The position numbers were made by a program, and so were the translations under genes. The notes beneath the pieces are model-generated. The model did no database searches. It worked only from the letters and a program-made list of their open reading frames with translations, and was not told the origin of the DNA. This document shows, in pieces, positions 37,830 to 50,036 of a DNA stretch of 64,000 nt. The stretch's first letter is position 1. Every line of letters begins with the position of its first letter. This DNA comes from Druceiella hillmani (lineage: Eukaryota > Arthropoda > Insecta > Lepidoptera > Hepialidae): NCBI GenBank assembly GCA_039881145.1, contig JAYKKI010000038.1, positions 899,001 through 963,000 on the forward strand. The letters are read 5' to 3'.

Positions 37830-38230
37830 AAAAATTAAAATTGCTTCTCTTCCTGATGGCCATGAAAAATTTCAGATTTTGTCTCAACTTCGAACACTGG
37901 AAATTGAGAACATAGCACACATAAAGGAGGCTGAAGTTTTTTATGATAAAAAAAGGAAAGCTCGTTTGAGAGCTAGGCGGGATGTTACAATAATCGTAAT
38001 AACAACAGACTTTCAAAAAATCTTCTTGAATATCAGAACAAATGACGTTTATTATAAGAAATAACTCAGTTAGTTCTTACTCCTATTTAATATACACGTT
38101 CTTGCTGATTCGTCATGGTACATTTTCGCCTATGATGAGAGTATTGGAAAAAAAGGAGCAAATGATGTGGCATCTCATCTCTGTCATTTCATATTTCATG
38201 AAATGGATGATCTCAGAAAATGTTAAGTGA
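37830..38230 (+). pseudogene. Relic of an insect repeat-associated protein family (unknown function)
   Basis: A single plus frame runs from about 37830 to a TAA at 38228-38230. Only two internal stops interrupt it (TAA at 38062-38064 and TAG soon after). It reads LRTLEIENIAHIKEAEVFYD, then KRKARLRARRDV, DFQKIFLNIRTNDVYYKK, FNIHVLADSSWYIFAYDES, IGKKGANDVASHL and FHEMDDLRK. The order D-x-QK..L...TNDVYYKRQL...NIHV...YDE..G.KGANDVASHL matches a family of uncharacterised proteins repeated many times in insect genomes. Full-length members continue with a D-S-C-(A/G)-GQN motif, which is missing here. The family is probably transposon-derived, but no activity is established as far as I know. Three-prime truncation and the two stops make it a pseudogene. 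Recognition is from memory; moderately sure. Confidence 0.55.
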
Positions 38231-41200
38231 CTAAGGTTGTCAAAATAAGCATTACTCACGTATGGAATACGACTGAAATATGGCCTTCGTAAATTTAAAC
38301 GCTAGGATTTAATTTTCTTAAGAATGGGCTGAACACATACATGGAGCTTACACTTTTCCTAGGTGTAACAAGGAAGATATCATTGTACAGAATTCCAATT
38401 TTCCAATATGTGACTTTATTGTCTTTCGAGATGTGCATCCTAATTTTTTTAGCACTCCAATAAATCACTGATTTTTCCCAGTCTATTTTTATTATAAAAC
38501 TTTGAATATTATTAAGACCAAATAAAATACGTTTAAAATTTAATACTGACATTTTAAGTTAATAACCTTTGAGACTAAGGGAAATGTCTGAGGCATAGAG
38601 TGCGTAAACAAATTAATGCACCTGAAAAAATGAGAATGAATATCGGGCGTGCCAACGTCGTAACGAAGTGGAAAATAATAAATTCAGATTGATTGAGGAA
38701 CGTATGTAACAATATTAAACGTGAGACGTGATGAAAAGGAGCGACGTGACATGATTTATATTATCACCGACACCATGTATGTGTATACTTACATTAGATC
38801 GCAACAATTATTTAAATAAATATTGGCATCATATCGATTTGAGATGCTTAGTATCTCGATTTTTGTTTAAATAAGTTTTTTTCACTTTTTTCCCACGCTT
38901 TTCCAAAGCGATCAAGGTAATTAGGTTTATAGGAATGCAAGGAATTTCATTCATATTTTTCTTCATGGAAATTTTTACAAGAAAATAACAGATAATTCAT
39001 GAGTCATTATATCACGTTAAATCATAAGGATTGAAAAAGCGAATACCGACAGAAATCCAACGGTGGTGGAACCGGCTCAGCGCCACAAATATGGCGGTCA
39101 GTCAGTAAATCGGCAGGTAGATATTCGTGCCATCAGGCATTCATTTAGTTTTGTGTACGGTACAGTGAAAAAGTTGTGTATAAAGGGGCGTATCAAATTA
39201 TTCAATCCGATATTTTTTATATTTGCTGATAAATAATTTTTATATAAAAATACGCAAGGTACTTTAAATCTGAATACAAAAATATCTAGTTTCCTAAGTA
39301 AAAGGGATTTTAAAAAAGAAAAAAACATAAAATTAACTAATTTATTACATACCAATATTGCCCGCAACTTCCTCTACGTAAACTTATAATATAAAACCCG
39401 ATTTTTAATTAAAAACAAATAATAATTCTTACTTATAAAATCGATCGTTATATTTAAACAGCGTATCTTAAGATGTTAAAAGAATAAATCAGTACAAAAA
39501 AAAAAAATCTATGTTGCAAATCTATGTTGGAGTACTCAATTTTTACTAACTCCGTCGATGTTTTATTATTTTTACAACAGTGTAATTATTTATGAAAATA
39601 AATTATTGTAAAAACGTCATGTAAAAAATATTCAATAGAAAATATGTAAGTAACTAAATGATCAAAGAACATCAATAACTCAGGATTGCTTTAACTGTTC
39701 ATATTCATTAATAATATCTCCTCGCGTGAAATGTATATTTTGAATTGCCGTCGAAGTGGGGTTGATATTTAAAGACATCGGCAAAGTTCATGTTGAGACC
39801 ACGGAAAAATTTAACTGTACGAAATGGTGCTTTCGAATTCAATTCGCCACTCTTAGATGATAATGTTGATAACATTGAATTTATTATAGCATATTGATTT
39901 AAAACCACTACTATTCACGATCGAAAGTAAAATCTGGCAAATATTTTGTGGCTGTGAAAACAGTGTAACAAAGTTTTTGCTTCTGAACAACGTTTTTATT
40001 TTTGGATGTATCTGTATAACGGCCATCATGTATAATATTGGTTTCAAAATTGTTATTTGTTTGCAAATAAGCTTTTCTGTCGTAAGTATATCCCTGGAAC
40101 AATTGTTCGTATAAGAAAGTTTCTCATACCAATGTATAGATAACACCATGAGTAAACTGATTTACTTTAAAATACTAGTAAATCCCATACAGCGTTTTGC
40201 TGTCCGAAGGCATCAAAGTAAGTTAATGCTTTAATAAAAAAAAGATACATTTATTTTATTGGATAGTTAAGAGTTAGTAAAATATTTCTAATTATATAAT
40301 ATCACAAATATCGGTTATAACTCGTAAATATCAGTTTAAGTAAACTAGTAAGTACTTTGTACGATGATTTTCTTATTTTCAACTGAAGAAAATATACATT
40401 TCTGAATTATTAAACTATTTACCCTGTTTATTTACATTGTGCTCAGCAAGGAATGTTCTAAAAATATTTTACATTTTTTAGCATAAAATTGTTACGACTT
40501 GAAGACCTACAGGCCTCGGGAGTTTTTAATTTTAATTCAGGAGATAAAATAAACCAGGAGAAATAAAAATAGTTTTAATTTTGATTAGGCAACAAATTTG
40601 TGTTGAACGTTTATAATCATGGCACTTCAAAAGTTAGATGTTTTCTCATGAACTTTATATATAAAAGCATTGTGAATGAGTTTTTAAATTTTAGTCAGCA
40701 TTAATATTCTCGCTGCCAAATTCTGCGCTACAAGAAGCGATTACCTTTTTTAAGACAGTTCATTAGTTTAGGTAAGTACCATTATTATTCCTCGCTAAAT
40801 ACGAGGATAGTAATAAGCGAAGCGAGGATATTAATAATTGTATCTTTTCTTTAGCGAGGATAGTAATAATTGTATCTTTTGTTTATTTAAAAGACATATT
40901 GGAAAAAAAATTTGCATAAAGCGACTATTTGTCTTTCGTTTTAAATATATTGGGATATATTTTTTTATTTTCGTTAATTTTAATATCGTCCGAATACAAT
41001 TTTGTCTAGCAGTAAATTTTATCGCATACAATATTATTTACAATGAATCTAGAATTAGAACGGGAACTCTTATGTCGTTTTTTCCTTAGTTCAATCTGAA
41101 ATACATAATTTAATTAGGTGAAACCAGTGGAAAGAAGAAATATTTTCATTATTTTTTCAAGTACTTTCCCATTCAGCGATAAAACATGATTTTATTTAAA

Positions 41201-41924
41201 AGTTTTTTGAAGTATAATGAAAAATATTTCGTAATATATTTGGATATTTTAGCGAGGAACGTCTCCAAAGCGTTGTACTGTACCTTCTCTCTAATTTGTT
41301 AACCAATTTAACCACAAATGCGAAGAAAACCAGTATAACCGCATTTAGTATAAACTTTGATTAAAAAATTATTCAATCAACGTCCGTTACAAATGTCATT
41401 GCGGAACGCTCGCCATTCGCTGTGTGACTCGCCTTGTCACTCGCGACGCTCGCATGGATGGTGGTTTTTTGAATAATATCAAAGAAATGAGCTACAAAGC
41501 GAACGCCTAAATTAGATATTGTGTATGTATGAGTTTTGACAATTGCGTATTATTGTGTGCAGTATTTATGGGTTATGCTTGCAGATATGATTCCGAAATT
41601 AAGTGCGCTTGGTGATTTTAAAAACCGCAGTATGCATCACATTATATTTAATAGTTGTATTTTGTTATATAATAGTATAATATATTTACAGTGGTAAGCT
41701 ATAATAGTATTAATCTATTTAGAGTGCTCGTCATTTATATGTATGTACATATTTTGTAGTTATCTGGGAATAAAATCGGTATCTATGATTACCACGGGCG
41801 TGCACGGATGATAGATCAATTTATGATTGCATTGATTTTTCAATCTATTGACGTAAACATAAGTTGTAAAATCACAAGTTATTAAGCATTAAAGAACAAA
41901 TTAAATGATATAAGTATTTTGAAC
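38231..41924. other. AT-rich spacer
   Basis: No assigned gene. Three overlapping minus frames at 39708-40149 look coding-like but show no motif I recognise. A 32-bp tandem duplication (GCGAGGATA...TATCTTTT) lies at about 40822-40880. A GC-richer patch at 41395-41465 has several GCTCGC-type words but no structure I can name. Confidence 0.5.
40822..40880. repeat. Short tandem duplication (32-bp period)
   Basis: GCGAGGATA, then TAATAATTGTATCTTTT, occurs at 40822 and again at 40854 with one mismatch. A third, partial ACGAGGATAGTAATAA lies just before, at 40801. Confidence 0.8.
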
Positions 41925-42245
41925 ATGTCGCGGCCCATTTTCTACACATTCTGGCACACGTTTTTTTGTTTGCTCGTGGACTTTATTAAATAGAGAAATG
42001 TCTTGGTTAATGGTACTTTTAGGTTTGTCTAAAACAGTGATAATACATTCATTTTCACTGCATACATATATTTCACTGTCACAATCTTTCTCAAACACTT
42101 TTATACATTTCTACGCGAACAAGTCCAGTGAGGTGATATCTGGTGAATGTGGAGGCCAAAGTATAGGTACAAATCGACTTATCCACTAAATGCCAAATAT
42201 TTTATTTAGTCTGTCACGAACTTCGACAACGGAGTGCGGCGACGT
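41925..42245 (-). pseudogene. Tc1/mariner-like transposase, C-terminal relic
   Basis: Minus-strand reading from about 42245: SPHSVVEVRDRLNKIF, a stop, then WISRFVPILWPPHSPDITSL continuing DLF, a second stop, and KCIKVF. This matches the closing part of IS630/Tc1/mariner-type DDE domains: APPH..., VR.YLN..F, WIGR.GP..WPPRSPDLTPLDFFLWG.LK. The aspartate of SPD is the third catalytic acidic residue and is kept. The remaining frame (41901-42098) ends with RVPECVENGPRHVQ, like the R..CLE.NGGHFEQ ending of such proteins. The helix-turn-helix and the first catalytic Asp are absent. Two in-frame stops and the 5' truncation make it inactive. No inverted terminal repeat was found. Confidence 0.72.
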
Positions 42246-42281
42246 AACACAGCTGAACACAAAGAGATTTTGCAATCGACT

Positions 42282-42535
42282 AAATTAATAATAAACTGGC
42301 CATGAATGCGCTCTCACATACGTAAAGAAGAAAGTGGCAACACAGCATCTCTCTCTTCTAACTTGTTAATCCATTTTCATCTTTATTACTTATGCGTAAG
42401 ATATAATTTATTTACGAAATTCGAACGACTGGACTCGTTATTTACCTAATATACCAGGTAAAGTTATTAATAATAACTTTACCTGACGGTAAGGTGTACA
42501 TAATGAAATATGTAAGCATCGTGTAGACAGTTTTT
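42282..42535 (+). repeat. Dispersed repeat, copy B (with internal palindrome)
   Basis: Same-strand relative of 68-288. Between the shared ACTCGTTATT and GGTGTACATA blocks it has an extra segment that includes a perfect inverted repeat at 42455-42485: CAGGTAAAGTTATT, loop AAT, AATAACTTTACCTG. Copy A has only CTGGTAGGAATG at this place. Confidence 0.6.
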
Positions 42536-43640
42536 CTTCAAATTTTTGTCGTACTATAATTTCTAAACCCCCTGAAATAATAAATTCCGGTTTTCACCGA
42601 TAATCTACATACAATCAGGAGATTCATTGGTATTCGTTTTCCGTTAGGGGTTGCTGAAACCTTTACAATTGTTTCAACTATTGAAGTAATTTTTTAAAAA
42701 TGCGAGATTTTTTTCGTCTCAATAAATATATTTATAATTTAGGAAATCATTCTGCACGCATATTGTATATTTTAGAAACACAAATTCCTTTAAGGTACAC
42801 GTACGTCTATTGTATTCCAGCAAATTGTCGACGTTAAAATGCGAATTATGCTATTAATATCGTTGAATCACTTAGATATGCCTCACAATTTTGTTTATAT
42901 AATAAACCTTGCAATAAACCGTTATTAAAAAAACATGGAATAATTAAGGAAAAAATTCAATATTATAAAATATATATATAATATATATAAAATATATATA
43001 AAATATATATATATATATAATATATATAATATTATAAATATAATAAAAAGCACATATTATCTATATAGATACTAGGTGTTCGCGGAAGCTTCACGGGTAA
43101 ATCAAAGTCGAGAGTATGAAAATGTAATCACATTAATCGGATTAGTAAAAAAAAACTTAAGAACATTTTAACGTCACGATGCCAGCGAACATGCTGTGGT
43201 TGTGATTTCCCCGCACTTATAATATTCCGGACTCTTTAAGACCGGTTATGCATTTATAAGATAATATTTGGTGTCATTTCGAGTAGAGGCTAAGTCCCCA
43301 TTCAATGTGTATCAGAGTCCACTCAAAGTGAAATTAAATGTTATTTATAATCTTGCATTCTACATGTTTTGTTTCGTTACATATGTCAAAGGTTACTATT
43401 TTAAGAACATTTTGAAAGTTAAGATAAGTAATTAACATTTATTAAAATTGTAAATATAATTAAATCTCTTCCCATTCACATCGTATTACATTTGAAAATA
43501 CGGCAATTAAATTTTCATTTACATCAAGTTTTGATATTTAAAAATAAAGCAATAATTTATTTTATTTTACTAAAAGCGATTAGCTTCAAAGAAATATTCA
43601 TAAATCATATAGAATAATTACGACCTAATTGGAAAACCAT
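42536..43640. other. AT-rich spacer
   Basis: No gene recognised. Contains the AT microsatellite at 42961-43045. The GC-richer stretch 43080-43330 shows no motif in any frame. Confidence 0.5.
42961..43045. repeat. AT-rich microsatellite (TATATAA units)
   Basis: Irregular mix of TA runs separated by AA, forming a roughly 14-bp higher-order pattern (AAAATATATATA). Confidence 0.85.
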
Positions 43641-43641
43641 G

Positions 43642-43849
43642 ATTAAAACATGAGTGGCGTGAATATGCGATTGAGTGTATAACATAACATAATTAACATA
43701 ATTAAAACATGAGTGGCGCCAATATGCGATTGAGTGTATAACATAACATAATTAACATAATTAAAACATGAGTGGCGCCAATATGCGATTGAGTGTATAA
43801 CATAACATAATTAAAACATGAGTGGCGCGAATATGCGATTGAGTGTATT
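43642..43849 (+). repeat. 59-bp tandem repeat (minisatellite), 3.5-4 units
   Basis: ATTAAAACATGAGTGGCG starts at 43642, 43701, 43760 and 43810. The first three units are 59 bp. The third-to-fourth spacing is 50 bp because one TTAACATAA is missing. Units differ mainly at the bases after GGCG (TG, CC, CC, CG). Not CRISPR: there is no unique spacer between repeats. Confidence 0.92.
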
Positions 43850-46783
43850 ATCGTCCGATATTGATATTGGCTCCAGATACATACATCAATTCGTCTTTAT
43901 TTAAAAAGACATGTTTGTATTTTTCATCTCAAACACTTTAAATATTTTTACATCTGTTTGTTGAAACATATGGCATTTGTTAATTTGCAGGGAATATTAA
44001 AATATTGTTCGCAAAACTCTTTCAATTTAAGGTAATTGTGAAGAAACATTTTCTTTTATAAACATGTGGATACCAAATTGCAGCTCGTTGGATTCCTGAC
44101 AAGAGTGATTAAAAAAATTAAGAAATAGAGAGCTTAAGAATATTGAGGACTTATATATTGTAACGGAGAGACTATTAAAATATTATTATTATTATATTAT
44201 TAAACATTTCTGATTGCGTTTAAAAAAATGTCTTCAATGGTCGTTCATTCAACTGAGCTGATGAGAATTCAATTATGTCTTCCTGCAATATTTCATCGCC
44301 ATCGATCTTATCCTATAATATAAGGAGATTAAGATTTGTTATTCTATAATATATCTATTAAGATTTGTTATCCTATTAATATAAGTACTAATAAACGGTC
44401 CTGTTGAAACTTTGAGAATTATATTTTTGTTATTCGCTTACCAGACTCTAAGAAGTCAAATCCATAATCTCAACTCGCAGCTATGTACAGAATATTGTGC
44501 AAGTATGTAAGTTCACCAATCAAATTTTTGAATTTATTAGCTTGTACCGTCATTCTGGTTATTATTGCTGTTAAAAACATACTACAAAAAGGTTACGTAA
44601 CTTATTAGATTCGTTTATCATAAAATAATTGTGCGTATTTTAGTTCAAATCTTGGATGCATTTAGACAAAAAATAAAGATTACAAATAATTTCAGGTAGA
44701 CAAAAATATTAGAAAAATTAACCAAGCAATGTTGGTTCTTTACCTTTATATTTTTCCGTAATTTCATACAAATAAAAGACATTGAGAAAATTTTAAAAAT
44801 GCAATATTCATTTGACAAATATTATTAAGCCATTTAAATTATAGTTTTAAAGACATATTATTTCTATAATTCGTTTATTAGAATATTTAAATTTCACTTT
44901 ATAAAGAAAAAAAGCAATCACAATAAAAATATTGTCTCCAATTCCATATGTTCCGTATCCGCCCTTTCAACATATCAGCGTATCATAAGACATGAAATAT
45001 ATTTGGACATAAATATTACCATAATTCCCTTCCGCAATGAGGCAATTTGTATGAAATTTCCCTAAGCGCAAGTCGACATTTCCCTAAGCGCATGTCCCTT
45101 CATTTAGGCAATGAGCGTTAACAAATGTATGTTCAAAATTAAATAGAACTCTGAAACATATACTATATTGGAAGATATATAAAACATAGCTTCACGTAAT
45201 TTTCTGCACAAAATAGATAGTCGAGAACGTATTTAAATGCAAAAATATCTCATAGTTCACATTAAAATATTAGTAGCAAATTACTTCAGGATAATGCTTA
45301 TGAATGCAGTAAAAATGGAAGGTATGGTGATACTTCAAGACGAATAATCCTTTGCACGGTTAGTTAACGGACGGTTCATTAGTAACTGACACAAGTTAAA
45401 ATGAGAGTAATAAAACAAGAAATTGAAATTTTAAGAATCTGTTCCTTTGCTTAATCCAAATTAAAGATCGAGTAAATCTGCAAAGAATCTTAATTCTTAA
45501 AATTCAGAAATAGTTCTGTCATAGAAACAAACGGAATGCAGAGCGACTACAAGGACTTTATAGGTTACTCAGTCTTATAAGCTTACTCAGCATGAGAAGC
45601 TTACTCAGCATGAGATGGAAGAAATTTAATAAAATGCTAACTGATAGAATAATGAGCAAAATTTCGTATATGCGCCATTTAAATGAATACGGAGGTCTGA
45701 ATTTTTAAAACATGTTTGATTAAAATTTTTATAAACCTAACTTCTCCTTGCATGAAACAAATAAATAATGGTTAGCTGGTGAAAAGTAATATATGCAAAA
45801 GTGTGTAAATATTAAATAATAGTTCTACTGCGAATTCAACTATTATATATTTCATGGTTTACCGTAAACAGTAATCCAAATTATTGTTCAGTTGTCCTAT
45901 TTATTTTTACAGTTAGCAGTAGGTATTTACAAATTTACTATGACAGGAATGGAAATAGATTTCATTGTATCGAAGTGATCGAATGCGCTATATTGCCATC
46001 AAAGACTTCCAAGTTAAATTGGTATAACCAATAATAAAATTTCATTAGCACTATTTTAAAAAATGTTTACTGTCAACCTTCATTTGATATTTACCTGAGG
46101 ATATAAATATATATATTCAAGTCTTAATTTTAATTCCTCTGAAAAATATTCTTTGAAAAACAAGTTTTACCAAATAATTTCTACTTATAGTAAGTTACTA
46201 CCTATTTTTTTTCTTATTTAGTTAGACTCTTTGAAATGATGAAGGAATTTTTAGTAAAATTATTCTCTGACTTTATTTATTATGCTCTATTATATACATG
46301 GATTTGGAAACATATTGAGATATATTTGTAAAAATTCTAAATCCAAAAAAAATATAAAAAATGTCCATATTTTAAAATAATTAAACACAGAGTGACGTGA
46401 AAATCTTAATAACACTCACTCACAATATGATTATGAAACGAAACCCTTAGATATGTAATTCCAATTCTAAATTACAGAATCAGTAATTTACCTTCAAGGT
46501 AACAGTAGAAGTGAGGTCTGTCCATTAAATTTTTACGCTACTAGATATACAGAACCCATAATTCACTTAAGATGGGATCATTTACCTTGATTGCATGAGT
46601 GGTTTGCTTTAAACAATTGTTAAAGTTTAATATAGCTCACCCGGACTAAAGGATACACATACGGAATTGTTTCCTTTTGTGGAAGTTATTACATGCAGAT
46701 ATAGCCATAGTATATAGAGATATAGCGTCATGTAAGACACCTTTATCAATTGTGATGATTTTTTGCATTTAAAACGAAAGGGT
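43850..46783. other. AT-rich spacer
   Basis: No gene recognised. Short perfect duplications: ATTTCCCTAAGCGCA at 45056-45070 and 45078-45092, and GCTTACTCAGCATGAGA at 45581-45597 and 45599-45615. Confidence 0.55.
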
Positions 46784-47235
46784 TCTGGACGAACGGAGAT
46801 GTAAGTATGGTCTGGATAGAAACGAATGGAGATGTAAATATAGTCTGGACCTGATGACAGATTACGAAGTTATCCTGAAGAAAGCCTTGAAAAAAGAAAG
46901 GACATCAGTATAGATAATTTGATTAATCGAGTTTTAACTTGTTTAAATTATCGTAACTAGTCCTATGTTTAAAAATGGTGACGAGGGTTTGATGATGGAG
47001 GCGAAAGTGGTGACAGGAACCCTTCGATTATTAAGAGTAGATTCGTAAATTTTGGGCTCGTTTAACTTTTCTTGGTGAGTCTTTTGGTCACGAGTTTTGG
47101 ACAGGATCTGACGATGGAAGAAGAAAATGGCAAAAAGACTCCTTTCTCATTGCTGAGTAGCAGTCACTAGTCTTGGCCCGTCTGACTTACCTGGTAAGTC
47201 GTTTTGTCACAAGTGGTAGCTTGTGTCTGATGATA
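46784..47235. repeat. Degenerate tandem repeats, about 30 bp then about 118 bp
   Basis: TCTGGA starts three diverged units at 46784, 46811 and 46843, each containing GAACGGAGATGTAAGTAT-like sequence. From 46988 a longer unit begins T(T/C)TGA(T/C)GATGG at 46988, 47107 and 47225 (spacing 119 and 118 bp). Within it, matching blocks are GGTGAGTCTTTTGGTCAC and GGTAAGTCGTTTTGTCAC. Units are about 65-70 per cent alike by eye. No coding frame runs through both. Confidence 0.65.
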
Positions 47236-49891
47236 TTCATATAATATATAGTTATTCGGAAAAAAACGGTTACTTCATTTAAGATTTCCTGATCCAAATT
47301 TATAAACTGAAACTTATTTAATAAAAATTTTAAGAAAATTTGACAATTAGGGAGAATGTAGGCAAGTTTTAGGTTGAATTTAACAAATATGATTTATTAT
47401 CTACCCAACATGTTTTAGAAGAAAATTTTACATTTATGGGTATTAAGAAGTGAGTTAACAATTTATAATTTAAAAACATATTTAAATTTGTGAAACTTGC
47501 TCTCTAAAACTGATATATCGTGGCTCGAATGTATGTTAGGTTCGGAACTTTGGCAGTTCGTTCGCATAAAGCAACTTCAATCATTTTAAGTGCTTACTGT
47601 GAAGCGGCTCGTTTTAAAGTAACGTTACATATAGGGTTTGAGAGGATGTATCGTCCTAATAATTTTTAACTGATGTCATAAATTGTAAGAAATAATAAAC
47701 AGGTTTCCTTTCGAAAGGAAATTATGTTAAAATTGAGATTAATTTTCTGGTTAAGAATTTTATTATTATTATTCCAACTTCGGCTTAATGAATTCATTTA
47801 CGGAAGAGATTGCAATAAAATTATCTATGCTACGATGCCTTAGATATCAAGAACAGTATTTAATAGTGTTTCTTTTTTAAGTCTTATACCATAGAATATA
47901 ATCATTAAACCTGTTATCATTTTTCTATATTTTTTTCGGTTTCAATTTCGTGTATTTTATTAAATTACTTTTATGTGGAATTTTCATTCAATTTAGACTA
48001 GCTTTAAATCGTAGTTTTAAAATTTAAGTTTGAAAAGATGTATGCTAAATTCTAAATACGTGTAACAGGTGTGTGTTATTTTGGAGACCTTCTATTTTCT
48101 GGAATAAAATGAAGACAAAATTCGCTTAATTTAATTGAATATGTACACTACAAATATTACGCTACAACATGACAACACGTTACATTATTCAAGCATAAAA
48201 ATATAAAAGTAAAATGTATATAACACCTATATACGTTATTCTCAAATTCGAATGGATAGCTTTTAAATGTCTTCGAAAAACTGTTGTGTAAAAATGCGAT
48301 AAGTAATCTAGTTGACGCAGTTTGGAATTTTGCACGTTGCAGAAATATCTTGTGCGGTACATAATTTTTGAGTTACAAGATATTTACATGGCACAAGACT
48401 ACGCTAGCCGACTGATAGATTGGGGGTTGACCATATCCGTATGTCCCAAAGTCTCAGGTTCACAATGAGATGACTTGGTACCGTATCGACTTGAACGTGG
48501 CGCTATGTTATGCTTTTCAACGATCACGCTGAAAGATGAAGTGAAAATAGGACTCAAATTTTTAAGTTACTTAATTAAAGGCAATATACGGTGGAAAAAA
48601 ATTAAATAAAACTTAGAGCTTGAAAAAAATATTTTAGGTGTATTTTGCTATCTTAAACAGATAAATACATATAAAGAAATGTTTGTAAAGTTTGTTACAG
48701 CGTTAAATATATACTTGGTATACAAAATAAACATCAAATAGTTTGTAAACCACATTTGCAAAAAAAAAATAAATGGCAAATGCTCCTGAATAATTAAAAT
48801 AACAACTTGAAAGTAAACGATAGTGGTTCAGATTTGACGAGTCAACTTTATTCGCCACTTGATAAGATTTAACTCTGGCTAAATTCATTTTACCGGATTA
48901 ATATTTAAGTGGCGGATTTTGCAAACAGGCGAAAATGGGTGTTTGGTTTCGCACAATAGCAAATAACTACTAAAGTTAGACGTTATATCAATATTAAAGT
49001 TAGTCGTTATATCATACTAGGGCGTAGAATAGCCTTTGTGCTACATTCTTGTACCATATATTTTCTAAATTATGTTTCAAACTTAGAAAAAAATAATCTC
49101 AAAGTAACCTCGTTTACCAAAAAGGCCCTCCGCTTTTTCGCATATTAAAACAAAATTATAAAGATATGTCGATTTTCTATACAATAATCGCGTCTATTCT
49201 TAATTAATGTAGCTACATTCTAGTACATGGATTTAACTATGACATAAATATAAACCCTTTGGTGTTAGGTCAAAGTTGCCGTTTTTTACGACATTCCGCG
49301 CACCAATATTCTATAGCTTTTATGAAAATAAAAACGATTATTATCTCCGGCGCTCACGCGTGAGGACATGTGATCCGGTCGCTCTTTATCAGCTTGTGCC
49401 ATAGATTTATTACGCGTACACGGCTTGTACACAGTGTAAGTTTTATGTTGAATGTCACGATAAAATGCAAATTACATATAAATTATTGTTACATACTATA
49501 TCTATAATACCTTTGAAATGCATAATATTTTGTGCCGCTTTGTAAGTTAGTGAATAAATTTGTCGATATTTTATACATTTTCAATCAAAATAAAATAATC
49601 GTCATAATTATTGCAGGATAATACTATAGACGAAATTCAAAATAATGTTGCAGTATGTAATATTGAAAAAGAAGGGGTTATATACCCCTTCCTTTCAAAA
49701 GGGCAGAAAATTTAAGCCTGATATAATATTCCCCAGTGAACTTAAAATGTTTGCTATTAATTTTCTTTTATTTTCGCCAAATGTTTAAAATAAGTTTGTA
49801 ATACAGTTCATTTATTCTCTCACTGTTTACTTATTTCAGCAAGAACACTTACTTATTACTGCTATTAAACATAAATGTTTTCATTTATAAT

Positions 49892-50036
<145 letters not shown>

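Noticed and set aside
43642..43849. Regularly spaced repeat considered as a CRISPR array
   Set aside because: The units are contiguous 59-bp tandem copies with no unique spacers, and the genome is eukaryotic.
48330..48530. GC-richer patch examined for a tRNA or small RNA gene
   Set aside because: No A/B box pair or cloverleaf could be drawn.
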